In this document: piece by piece, positions 14,435 to 22,944 of the stretch | How the letters are laid out: each line of letters begins with the position of its first letter | Position numbering within the stretch: position 1 is the first letter of the stretch | Source of the DNA: Promethearchaeota archaeon | Lineage (GTDB): Archaea; Asgardarchaeota; Lokiarchaeia; Sigyniarchaeales; SOKP01 | Reading direction: 5' to 3' | NCBI GenBank assembly: GCA_030615145.1 | Contig: JAUWZT010000016.1 | Span: 1 to 23,062 of the forward strand | DNA length: 23,062 bases | Translations under genes and position numbers: made by a program | The notes under the pieces: generated by a model | Told to the model about the DNA's origin: nothing | Seen by the model: the letters and a program-made list of their open reading frames with translations, nothing else | Databases searched by the model: none

Positions 14435-14574
14435 TTTTTTGGTTTTCTAATATTTTCTATTTTATCTTCTAGTTTACCTATAAAATTATTGTTTCTATAT
14501 ATATTTCTATATGTAATTAATAGATAAAAAGATAAAATAAGAAAATAACAATAATGAAAGAAAACCTTAAAGTA

Positions 14575-14667
14575 TTATTCTAAATCGGTTCGACTTATTG
14601 CTCTAAATGGCAAAGCGCGATTAAACTCGTCGTAATCGAAAAGTCTTCTTCCATCAATTCGTATCAT
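14575..14667 (-). pseudogene. Relic: C-terminal fragment of an unidentified protein
   Basis: A 30-codon minus-strand frame just past the membrane gene reads RIDGRRLFDYDEFNRAL, then PFRAISRTDLE and TAA. Its codon use and base composition (GACGAG, CGCGCTTTGCC) are clearly protein-like and richer in G+C than the surrounding gap. Its only ATG is borrowed from the 44-bp repeat, so the original 5' part is gone. I do not recognise the family. Confidence 0.4.
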
Positions 14668-14699
14668 TCATTTCTAATCTTTACTCTCGAGTTGCTTTT
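14656..14699. repeat. 44-bp direct repeat, copy 2
   Basis: Identical to 14120-14163. Here it covers the last codons and stop of the intact membrane gene and an out-of-context copy of the methyltransferase start (MNDTN followed by TGA). The two copies bracket the zinc-finger ORF and the relic. Confidence 0.9.
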
Positions 14700-15672
14700 T
14701 AAGTTCTTCTTTTTCTTTTTCTAATTTCTCAATATGTTTGTCTTTCTTTCTCATTTTTAAATCTTGGATGGTAACGCCTTGTAAACTGAGTAATTTTTTA
14801 ATTAGTATATATGAAGCGAAAGAAATCCCGAACAGGTAAAAGAGATTTATCGTCCAGATGAATGGTGCAATCGAAGTATATAATGGTAAATTTATAAATG
14901 GTGCTACTAGTGCAAAGATTCCTATTATCGCAATTGCAATCATAAGTACATAATTTTCATATTCTTTACGTTCAGATCTAAAAAAGACATATAATCTTAA
15001 CCAGTAAAATATACACAAAAAAGCTATTGGGGTAATGATTAAAGAGCCAATAGCAATTATCAATAGAAAGTTTATTGCGAACTTGATTCTCCATGATTCA
15101 AGTAAATCCTTTACAGTTAGCTGATCTTGTTTTTGAACCTTTGCATAATCGCCCTTAAGAGTGAAAAACTTTTTCTTAACTTTTCTTGAGGCCCCCTTTG
15201 CTCCCTTTTTGACTGCCGAGAATTTGCTTAAATCTATTCCTTTATAGAATTTATCTTTCATCAATGGAAAAAGATAAAGCGTTAGAAGCAGAGATAGGAT
15301 TCCATAGAAGTATATTAAAATTTCAATTACTAACCAAAAACCTCCTGAAGAGAATAGAGTATTTCGAAAATAACTTGAAATAATCAAGTAAATTGCATAA
15401 CCAATAAAAACAAATGGAACAAAAATTTGTAGAATAATTACAATATTAGTTCCTCTTTTATCCAATTTTTCACTAGCTTGATCTAAAAGAATTAGAAATC
15501 CATTCGCAATACTAAGAATCAATCCAAACCCTGATAGAAATTTAACAGCATAGAAGAATATAATTGCTGTTAGATTTAGGGTAGTATTCCCAAAAATCAT
15601 TAAAATCAACATTAAAACGAAAGATATCGATAATCCTAAAATAAAAAAGATTCTTAAATTTTTTTCTTTCAT
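14674..15672 (-). CDS. Polytopic membrane protein with C-terminal coiled coil
   Basis: A 332-residue membrane protein, function unknown. About seven to eight hydrophobic segments occur at roughly residues 8-28, 34-62, 75-98, 109-133, 197-230 (long, possibly two), 241-262 and 265-293. A basic loop of about 60 residues (134-195, with KKGAKGASRKVKKK) lies in the middle, probably cytoplasmic. The last 30 residues (MRKKDKHIEKLEKEKEELKKQL) are a strongly charged heptad-like coiled coil, which suggests oligomerisation or a partner. A collapsed second copy is present next to the methyltransferase at 14138-14170, so the intact gene and methyltransferase were probably adjacent before a duplication. Confidence 0.7.
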   Translation of the reverse strand: MKEKNLRIFFILGLSISFVLMLILMIFGNTTLNLTAIIFFYAVKFLSGFGLILSIANGFLILLDQASEKLDKRGTNIVIILQIFVPFVFIGYAIYLIISSYFRNTLFSSGGFWLVIEILIYFYGILSLLLTLYLFPLMKDKFYKGIDLSKFSAVKKGAKGASRKVKKKFFTLKGDYAKVQKQDQLTVKDLLESWRIKFAINFLLIIAIGSLIITPIAFLCIFYWLRLYVFFRSERKEYENYVLMIAIAIIGIFALVAPFINLPLYTSIAPFIWTINLFYLFGISFASYILIKKLLSLQGVTIQDLKMRKKDKHIEKLEKEKEELKKQLESKD

Positions 15673-15888
15673 TGTAGGTTATAATAAGAGTATAGGATTA
15701 ATAATCTTTAGTATGAATCTAATACTAATTAAAAATTCAATTCAATTGCATTTTAATGAAATATCAAGAGATTATAAGACATATATTTAAATAATATTCG
15801 AGAACAGTTATTTTTATAAGTATTTCTTAAATCAATAATCAAACATAATTTAAGGTAAATCTCATAATGTTTGTTAAATAAATAATAA

Positions 15889-15896
15889 TATTTAAA
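15889..15896 (+). promoter_or_regulatory. Possible TATA box of the prenyltransferase-fold gene
   Basis: TATTTAAA is 28-35 nt before the ATG at 15924, fitting a near-leaderless archaeal transcript. The remainder of the gap 15673-15888 is AT-rich with no feature I can support. Confidence 0.35.
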
Positions 15897-15923
15897 AAAG
15901 TCAAAAGGAAATTATAAATCTAA

Positions 15924-16895
15924 ATGGCAGATTCAATAATCTCTAAATTGCTCAATTCTGACGAACCTTCGATAAGGTATAAAGTTTTAGTAAATATTTT
16001 AGGTGAAAATCCTAACTCTAAAGAAATTGAAGACCTTCAGCATCAAATAAAAATATCTCGTCGGGTACAATCACTACTCTCTGAGAGGGATTCTGATGGA
16101 AGGATTCCGTTTCATCCTTATAGAAAATGGTACGGTGCTCATTGGGTATTGACCAGCTTAGCAGAGCTTCATTATCCTTCTGGAGACAAAACCCTTATCC
16201 CCTTAAGAGAACAGATCTATGAGTGGCTATTTTCAAAGAAACAATTAAACGATTTTAAAAATATTGATGGAAGAGTTAGAATCCATGCTTCTATGGAGGG
16301 CAATGCAATTTATTATCTTCTTTCTCTTGGTATAGCTGATAATAGAATAGACGAGTTAGTCAAACGTTTACTGATGTATCAGTGGCAAGATGGAGGGTGG
16401 AACTGTGATAAAAAACCTAAGGCTATGAAATCATCATTTATGGAAAGTCTTATTCCTTTAAGAGCAATGATTTATTATGCTAAAATGAAAAAAAATAATG
16501 ATGCCAAGAATGCTAGTATAAAAGCTTCAGATATTTTTTTAAAAAGGAAGCTATTTAAAAGTCAAAAAAATGGTGAAATAATAAAGAAAGATTTTATAAC
16601 ATTACATTATCCTTGCTACTGGCGCTATGATATCCTTTTTAGCCTGAAAGTTTTGGCAGAAGGTGGCTTTATCACCGATCCTCGTTGCAAAGATGCGTTA
16701 GATTTATTAGAATCAAAAAGACTACCTGATGGTGGCTTTCCAGCCGAAAAAAAATATTACATAGCTACAGATCAGTTTAAATCTGGTCGTTCTCTTGTTA
16801 ATTGGGGTGGAACAAGCAAGAAAAGAATAAACGAATTTATAACAACAGATGCTCTTTTTGTATTAAAAGAAGTAGGGCGTTTCAAACCAATTTAA
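15924..16895 (+). CDS. Terpene cyclase / prenyltransferase alpha-barrel family protein
   Basis: A 323-residue protein of the alpha/alpha-barrel superfamily that includes squalene-hopene cyclases and prenyltransferase beta subunits. QW-type motifs are visible: QWQDGGWNCD (153-162) and LPDGGFPAE (267-275), plus HPYRKWYGAHWVL (64-76) and HYPCYWRYD (228-236). The DxDD motif of class II cyclases is not seen, so cyclase activity is doubtful. Homologues of this size in archaea and bacteria are usually annotated only as prenyltransferase-like, and the substrate is unknown. The C-terminal THxDD-type ending is absent. It stands alone on the plus strand, with hairpins after the stop. No signal peptide or membrane segment. 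Confidence 0.75.
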   Translation: MADSIISKLLNSDEPSIRYKVLVNILGENPNSKEIEDLQHQIKISRRVQSLLSERDSDGRIPFHPYRKWYGAHWVLTSLAELHYPSGDKTLIPLREQIYEWLFSKKQLNDFKNIDGRVRIHASMEGNAIYYLLSLGIADNRIDELVKRLLMYQWQDGGWNCDKKPKAMKSSFMESLIPLRAMIYYAKMKKNNDAKNASIKASDIFLKRKLFKSQKNGEIIKKDFITLHYPCYWRYDILFSLKVLAEGGFITDPRCKDALDLLESKRLPDGGFPAEKKYYIATDQFKSGRSLVNWGGTSKKRINEFITTDALFVLKEVGRFKPI

Positions 16896-16943
16896 TTAGA
16901 AATAATAGCAAATTTAAATTACTTAATTATGTGGAAATATATA

Positions 16944-16964
16944 TCTCTTAGTTAAACTAAGAGA
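16944..16964. terminator. Perfect 9-bp hairpin between convergent genes
   Basis: TCTCTTAGT, loop TAA, ACTAAGAGA, about 50 nt past the plus-strand stop at 16895 and about 130 nt past the minus-strand stop at 17092. Being symmetrical, it could mark transcript 3' ends from either side. Confidence 0.4.
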
Positions 16965-16980
16965 AAATTATTGAGATAAA

Positions 16981-17004
16981 ATGAGCTTGAGTTTTTTAGC
17001 TCAT
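16981..17004. terminator. Second hairpin with T-rich loop
   Basis: ATGAGCT and AGCTCAT pair over 7 bp around a TGAGTTTTTT loop. It lies 16 bp from the first hairpin in the same convergent gap and is followed on the minus strand by nothing strongly T-rich. Tentative. Confidence 0.3.
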
Positions 17005-17091
17005 TGGATTACATTTGAGTTTCAATTCCAGAATCTTGAGTTGTAGGATCGAATAAAAAAAAAAGTTATTAAGTAGAATTCTAAGAAGTCC

Positions 17092-19779
17092 CTAAAGAAT
17101 TTTTTTTCTTGTAAGAATTACTAATGAAATTACTCCGATTATAGAAATTATGAGAAAAGCATTCCCGAAAGATATTACTTCACTTCCTTTTACAGTCACT
17201 ACTACAATGTCACTAATGCTATTTCCTGCTTTATCGTAAACGGTGCAATTATAAATATAAGTACCATCAGGGAGTCCATTAAGGTTTATAAATATTGGAT
17301 TTCCATCCCAAATACCACTTTCTATGATAACATTGTTTCTAGAAACAGTGAATGAATTAGGATTAAGATCATATGCGTTCCAAGTAAGATTAAACCCATT
17401 CGTACCTTCATTAAAAGTAATATCTGAAGGAATGTCAATAGAAGGCAAAGTAGTATCAATATTTAAGATACTTGGATTTGAATATAATCCATAATTTTCT
17501 GCCGCATCATAAGCACATACTCTCCAATACCATGTCTCATTAGAAAGAATTGTTTGTAAAGGATAACTTGTTGAAGTTATAGTGCTAAATATCATCAAAT
17601 TAGGAGAAGAAAAAGATATTGAAGTATCTACTTCTAAAAGATAATAGTCAGTATCAGGGACACTACTCCAAGTAAATGTAGGGCTTATATTATTAATATA
17701 ATCATCGTTTTCAGGCGAAATTAAGAAGGGAATATTAGGTGGCGTTGTGTCAATAATAAAACTATTAGGTCCACCAAATGAACCTTTATTGCCTACTAAA
17801 TCATAAGCACATACCCGCCAGTACCATTGACCCTCATTTAAACTATCAATAAGAGCGTAATTGGTTGAAATTGTGGTTATATTAATGAGGTTAGGAGAAT
17901 TAAAGGAAATAGATGTATCTATATGTAATGTGTAATTTATAGCATCTACAACACTCTCCCACTCAAATTCGGGAGTATCATCGCTAATACTTGTTCCACC
18001 AGCAGGATAAAGTAAAATTGGTATTTCTGGGGGGATCGTATCTATAATGTAGCTCCTAATAGCAGAAAATGTTCCTAGATTTCCTCCAGATCCAATCGCA
18101 GCAACTCTCCAATACCATGTCCCATCAGAAAGAGAGGATAAGGGTTTGAAATCAGTTGTAGCAACCGTAGTATTAATAAGATTTGGTGAATTAAAGCTTC
18201 TTTCAGTATCTAATTGGACTTGATAATTTATAGTTCCTGAAATGTTTTCCCATCTAAAAGTAGGTGTTGCATTATTTGTAATTGTGGCGTTCAACGGCGA
18301 GAATAGTAGAGGAGCTCTTATATTTGTTTTGAATTCAATGGTAATATTAAAGATATTTGGTGTCACTAAATAATTTGATGTTGTTAAAATAGCTTTCCAT
18401 TTCAATTGATTACCGGTGTGATTGAATAATAATTCTGAACCTAATGTAGTAGATTGCCAATCTAGTCCGTTATTTGCAGAAAGAAAATACTCAATTCCAG
18501 TACCGGGAGGAATAAAATGAGAAGATGTTAAAGTTGCACTATCTAGGATTTCTGATTCTAATCCAGTAAAAACAACTAACGATTGTGCCGTGCCAAGAGG
18601 ATTAAACTGATTATTATGGATTTCAAGAACAAGCAGATCATTATTCCCACCAGCTACATAAGCATAATTACCAGAAACATGAAGACCATACCCCGTATCT
18701 GCGAATCCATAAGTGCCTTCAGGGATAGGGTCTGTAGGATCGCTAACATTTATAACATGAAATCCAGTTGAAACACTCCCAACATAAGCATAATTGCCTA
18801 AAACAAAAATACTTATAAGCCATTGAAGGGGGCAAGAACCAATAATACTAGGATTTGAGGGATCACTAACATCAATTACTAAAAATAAGTTGGAACTTGC
18901 TTGCCCGATATAAGCATAATCACCAATTACATATATACCTCTAGCGTAACCACCAATATTATAAGATGTAATAATTGTTGGATTTGTAGGATCACTAACA
19001 TCCATTATAATCAATAAATGTGAATTCCAATCTGCGATATAAGCATAACTCCCTAAAACAAAAATAGCATCAGGCTCCCCAGGGGTATCTCTATACCCAA
19101 CTCTAAAAGGACTAGATGGATTACTTACATCTACTATTTGCAATCCTTCTTGTTCATCACCTACATAAGCATAACTCCCAGATACAAATATGTCACTAGT
19201 ATACCTTGGTGTATCCCACGACCCAACTATGTGCGGATTGGAAGGATTAACAATATCTATAATTTGTAGACCATTTCCATCACACGTTACATAAGCATAA
19301 TTACCTGAAACGAAGACTCTCTCCCCCCAACGGGGTGTAACGCAGGTCCCTACATCAATAGGATCATTAGGATTACTAATATCGACAACCTTCATACCTG
19401 CGTCGAAATAAGTAACATAAGCATAATTTCCAGAAACATGAACATCCATAGTTGTACTAGGTATACTACATACACCTGTCAGGGTCGGATTTCTTGGTGG
19501 AAGATATATTGACCCTGTTCCCCAACCAGATACAGTAGTTGGGGAAGAATCTTTATATGTCGTAGTTGTAAAATCCTCAAAATGAATATTAGGTGCTGCT
19601 TTCACTTCTGGTAATTTAACAAAGAAAAGTAATGCCGAAAGTGTTAAAATAATGAGAATTATGTAATTTTGCTTTGCTCTTTGTTTTGATACCTTTATTC
19701 CAGATTTAAGTCTTAAAAATCCTCTTTTATAAGATAAATTCTTAGATTTTTCTTTATTAATCTTTATCACCTTATTCAT
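17092..19779 (-). CDS. Large surface protein: LVIVD propeller, FN3-like domains, membrane anchor
   Basis: An 895-residue exported protein. In order: an unusually long basic N-terminus (1-37), a hydrophobic signal or anchor helix (38-54), seven LVIVD repeats (about 114-386, core (S/L)G(N/S)YAYV...VIDVSDPSNP) forming a beta-propeller, a linker domain (390-485), three homologous fibronectin-III/Ig-like domains of about 95 residues (488-580, 584-678, 681-773, each ending WYWRV-x-A), one further Ig-like domain (785-864) similar to those in the broken LVIVD gene at 2787, and a C-terminal helix (873-890) with tail TRKKIL. Likely an adhesive or scaffold protein on the cell surface; the ligand is unknown. 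Its ATG lies inside the end of the upstream gene (8-nt overlap, ATGAATAA), so the two are translationally coupled. Confidence 0.82.
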   Translation of the reverse strand: MNKVIKINKEKSKNLSYKRGFLRLKSGIKVSKQRAKQNYIILIILTLSALLFFVKLPEVKAAPNIHFEDFTTTTYKDSSPTTVSGWGTGSIYLPPRNPTLTGVCSIPSTTMDVHVSGNYAYVTYFDAGMKVVDISNPNDPIDVGTCVTPRWGERVFVSGNYAYVTCDGNGLQIIDIVNPSNPHIVGSWDTPRYTSDIFVSGSYAYVGDEQEGLQIVDVSNPSSPFRVGYRDTPGEPDAIFVLGSYAYIADWNSHLLIIMDVSDPTNPTIITSYNIGGYARGIYVIGDYAYIGQASSNLFLVIDVSDPSNPSIIGSCPLQWLISIFVLGNYAYVGSVSTGFHVINVSDPTDPIPEGTYGFADTGYGLHVSGNYAYVAGGNNDLLVLEIHNNQFNPLGTAQSLVVFTGLESEILDSATLTSSHFIPPGTGIEYFLSANNGLDWQSTTLGSELLFNHTGNQLKWKAILTTSNYLVTPNIFNITIEFKTNIRAPLLFSPLNATITNNATPTFRWENISGTINYQVQLDTERSFNSPNLINTTVATTDFKPLSSLSDGTWYWRVAAIGSGGNLGTFSAIRSYIIDTIPPEIPILLYPAGGTSISDDTPEFEWESVVDAINYTLHIDTSISFNSPNLINITTISTNYALIDSLNEGQWYWRVCAYDLVGNKGSFGGPNSFIIDTTPPNIPFLISPENDDYINNISPTFTWSSVPDTDYYLLEVDTSISFSSPNLMIFSTITSTSYPLQTILSNETWYWRVCAYDAAENYGLYSNPSILNIDTTLPSIDIPSDITFNEGTNGFNLTWNAYDLNPNSFTVSRNNVIIESGIWDGNPIFINLNGLPDGTYIYNCTVYDKAGNSISDIVVVTVKGSEVISFGNAFLIISIIGVISLVILTRKKIL

Positions 19780-22567
19780 GTAACTTTTTTCTTCTTCTCA
19801 TTAAAATATAAATTCCTACTCCAAGAACTGCTGCAGAACTCAATGTAATTGAAATTGTTATTATTTCAATAGGGATACCATCTCTTTTCTGATCTTCAGG
19901 TATATCTTTTTGCAATGTATCCGGATCAACTGAAATGGCAGTCTCAAAGTATTTGCCATCATAACCAGTCGCGTATGCACATATTTGAAGCATTATAGGA
20001 TCTTCGCCTGGAACAACTGTTATTGGATCTAAGCTTATGAAATACAAACCATCACCAAGGTTTTGAACATCAGATGACACTTCTATTCCATCCCACCAAA
20101 TTTGTACATCTGCAAAGTCAATTCCATCTCCAGTTTCATTATATATGTAAAAAGTTAGATTAAATACTTCAGTAGAGAAAAAGAAATCAACAATTTCTAT
20201 AGTTAAAGGATTAATCACATTTTTTATAATAGTAATATTTTTGTATCCAATACGTCCAACAATGTCTTTTGCATAAAATTCTATGGTAATTGGCCCATTT
20301 GAAGCAGCTAACCAAGCATCTTGATCAATATAATCATTTAATTCAGTAATAGAGAAATTTGTAATGCCACCATCTATAGTGTACCAAGCAGATATTAAAT
20401 TTTCCTCATCAATGAACAAATTATATTTTGGAGCTAATTCTCCATAAACTTTATTCTCAATGGGAGAAAGAATCATAATTTCAGGTATTCTTGTATCAAC
20501 AACAAAGTGTCTTTTTTCAGTTTCATAAATCTTTCCTAGTGAATCGTTACCAAAAACTTGAATTATGTGAGGTCCATCATCCGGAAATGGAATTACAATA
20601 TTTCCTAAAATCGATATATTAGTCTGTCCGTCAAGAGAATATGCTTTCCATTCCAATGGATTCTTAGATTTGAAATCTATTAATAATCCTTCATCTAAAT
20701 TATCACCAATATCATAATTGGTATCCCATGAATATCCAACAGCATCGAAATATGAAGAATAATCCATATCATATACAAATGTGGTCATACTCAAGTGATT
20801 CATACCAGTATTGCCACTTTGATAAGGATACACTCCCCCATATTTAGTAACTTTTATACCATCTATCCAAAGCTCAAATGTCCCGCTGGTAGAATTGAAT
20901 TCAATACGAAAATGATACCATCTATTACTTTCAATTGGATCAAGTCCTACATTAGTCATATCTTTATAGTACCAAGTTCTATTATACATAATTTTCAAGT
21001 AGATTCCATCACCATTAGAATTTTCATAAAGAAGAATCTCAGTTCGTTTATCCACATCAGTTGAACGAAAATAAAATTCAACTGTTCCTGCTGTTTGTTT
21101 AGAACTGAAATTATTAGTCATACCAATATACCCGACAAAATCAGCTACACTTGAATCATAAAGTTCTACTACTTTATGATGAAGCCCTAATGAAGGTATA
21201 ACTTGACATGTACCTCCATCCGATTCAGGGGTCCAATCATGTGGAAAAGCTCCATTTGCATCATTTTCAAATCCATAAGTAGAGAGATAATACCCACTCA
21301 TCGGTCCAGTGTAAGCTTTATCCTCAGGGCTAATTAATACAAATTCAGATAACTCATAATTAAATTTCATTAGGTATACATCCATATATGTTGTTCCAGA
21401 AAAATATTCTGCTCCAACAAGATAAATATCTCCTGATGAGCTTATTTTCATATCATATAAATATTCTGTATTCTCGGATATATCATAGGTCATATTCCAT
21501 AATTGGTTACCATTTTGATTGAACTTAGCGACATAGATAGAATATTCAGAAGTTTGCACGTCATATAACTCACCTCCAACGTATATACTATCTTGCCAAT
21601 CAATTGTAATTGGCCATCCATATTCATAATTATTTGTTCCATATGTTATATTCCAAATCAAATTACCATAGCTATCATATTTCAACACAAAAAGATCATT
21701 ATCTCCTGCTCCAAAACTAGTTGTATCACCAACAATATAAACATTCTCTGATGAGTCTAAAGCTATTGAAACTCCAATTTCATCCCCAACACCACCCCAA
21801 ACACGAGTCCATTGCTCTATACCATTATTATCTACTTTAATTAAATAAGTATCAGAATCAGTGGAATCGTTATATCGAAATCCACCAGCTAAGTAAATAT
21901 TATCAGAAGAATCAATTACCATAGAATTTGCCCATTCACTTTCTATACCTCCATATGTTTTATTCCACTGAAAAGTCCCCGCATTCGTATATTTCATCAA
22001 AAGCATGTCTGCTTGACCTGCTCCATAACTCCAAGTTAACCCTCCTAGATACACATTTCCAAAAGAATCAAGTGCAATAGTCCGAGCAATATCGTTTTCA
22101 CTCCCTCCCCAAATATGTTCCCATTGAGGAACCCCAGTACTGGAAGATTTGCTTATGTATGTATTATATTCCCAATCCCATACATCTGGGTTTACATCTG
22201 TATAACCGGCAATATAGAAATTGTTCGAGGAATCCAAGATTATATCACGCCCTATATTAGCCTCATTATTTCGATCCCATGTTATTGAATTTAGTAGCAT
22301 TCCATCACCATTATATTTTAAGTAAAGGAAATCTTCATCATTATTCAAATCTTGTTCTGAATATCCAGTGATGTGAATATTATCTGAAGAATCAATGGCC
22401 ATTTTAATGCCCACATCCCAATGGGAACCTCCCCAATTTTGTTTCCACCCAAAAGAGGGGAGACCTTCATCAGATGAATTACCTAACGTTCTCTCTTCTA
22501 AAACGATTTCAGTTCCTTTATGTTCTGGTCTATATATGCGCTGAAAACAACTAAAAGTTAATATCAA
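19772..22567 (-). CDS. Large surface protein: SBBP propeller, LamG-like domain, membrane anchor
   Basis: A 931-residue protein from a nominal TTG at 22567. Seven SBBP-type beta-propeller blades fill about residues 45-405 (cores such as SIALDSSENVYIVG and MVIDSSDNIYLAG, each opened by W-x-x-x-(W/Y)GG). A concanavalin/LamG-like domain follows (about 430-615, with TAGTVEFYFRSTD and WYHFRIEFNS), then two or three Ig-like domains and a C-terminal helix (901-923) with tail RRRKKLHE. The TTG start leaves out the signal peptide. The true start is probably ATG 22604, in a frame one A away: it would read MKKKEIFFIVIGLILTFSC and has GAGGG 9 nt upstream. An extra A in an A10 tract puts it out of frame. 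The gene leads a two-gene operon with the protein at 17092-19779. Confidence 0.82.
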   Translation of the reverse strand: MILTFSCFQRIYRPEHKGTEIVLEERTLGNSSDEGLPSFGWKQNWGGSHWDVGIKMAIDSSDNIHITGYSEQDLNNDEDFLYLKYNGDGMLLNSITWDRNNEANIGRDIILDSSNNFYIAGYTDVNPDVWDWEYNTYISKSSSTGVPQWEHIWGGSENDIARTIALDSFGNVYLGGLTWSYGAGQADMLLMKYTNAGTFQWNKTYGGIESEWANSMVIDSSDNIYLAGGFRYNDSTDSDTYLIKVDNNGIEQWTRVWGGVGDEIGVSIALDSSENVYIVGDTTSFGAGDNDLFVLKYDSYGNLIWNITYGTNNYEYGWPITIDWQDSIYVGGELYDVQTSEYSIYVAKFNQNGNQLWNMTYDISENTEYLYDMKISSSGDIYLVGAEYFSGTTYMDVYLMKFNYELSEFVLISPEDKAYTGPMSGYYLSTYGFENDANGAFPHDWTPESDGGTCQVIPSLGLHHKVVELYDSSVADFVGYIGMTNNFSSKQTAGTVEFYFRSTDVDKRTEILLYENSNGDGIYLKIMYNRTWYYKDMTNVGLDPIESNRWYHFRIEFNSTSGTFELWIDGIKVTKYGGVYPYQSGNTGMNHLSMTTFVYDMDYSSYFDAVGYSWDTNYDIGDNLDEGLLIDFKSKNPLEWKAYSLDGQTNISILGNIVIPFPDDGPHIIQVFGNDSLGKIYETEKRHFVVDTRIPEIMILSPIENKVYGELAPKYNLFIDEENLISAWYTIDGGITNFSITELNDYIDQDAWLAASNGPITIEFYAKDIVGRIGYKNITIIKNVINPLTIEIVDFFFSTEVFNLTFYIYNETGDGIDFADVQIWWDGIEVSSDVQNLGDGLYFISLDPITVVPGEDPIMLQICAYATGYDGKYFETAISVDPDTLQKDIPEDQKRDGIPIEIITISITLSSAAVLGVGIYILMRRRKKLHE

Positions 22568-22591
22568 TCCAATAACTATGAAAAATATTTC

Positions 22592-22604
22592 TTTTTTTTT
22601 TCAT
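22592..22604 (-). other. ATG-A10 tract at the start of the SBBP surface-protein gene
   Basis: On the minus strand ATG is followed by ten A's, then GAAATATTTTTC. With nine A's the frame would run MKKKEIFFIV directly into the 931-residue frame; with ten it diverges (MKKKRNIFHS). AGAGGG stands upstream at ribosome-binding distance. This is a possible slippage or phase-variation site, or a sequencing indel. Confidence 0.6.
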
Positions 22605-22748
22605 ATTGCATTTCCCTCTATATTATTATAAATTTATAAAAATACAAAAATGTCATTTATTATTAAGTTAATCTTCTATATAAATCTATAAGGACTAAAT
22701 TTCTACTAAAAAATTCAAGAATTAAATAATAAAGGTAAAATTTAGCCT

Positions 22749-22871
22749 TTATGACTTAAATCCTAAATTAATTTCCGCGCTTTCTAAATCTATTCTTGCC
22801 TGTTTTAGCCATCTTGCTTCTTCTGAGTTTCCTATTGTAAATCGGGATTGAGTGCTGATAAATCGTCCTAT
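22749..22871 (-). pseudogene. HEPN toxin gene relic (N-terminal helix only)
   Basis: In the 340-bp gap between the surface-protein genes, the minus strand has an open stretch without a start codon. It ends NSEEARWLKQARIDLESAEI then NLGFKS and TAA. The pattern E-A-x-x-W-L-x-Q-A-x-x-D-L-x-x-A is the first helix of the large HEPN family (the type with MNT partners). Nothing after it matches the rest of the domain. A further protein-like scrap (EYPTEETLKDSEYAL then TAG) lies just upstream at about 22880-22930 and could be another part of the same lost module. The rest of the gap 22605-22748 is AT-rich and shows nothing I can name. Confidence 0.45.
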
Positions 22872-22944
22872 TCAGTTATCTATAAAGCATATTCAGAATC
22901 TTTAAGAGTTTCCTCTGTTGGATATTCTTTTTGAAAAAAAATAG

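Noticed and set aside
14120..14699. 44-bp direct repeats as ends of an insertion sequence
   Set aside because: There is no transposase or terminal inverted repeats between them, and both copies are explained by duplicated coding sequence.
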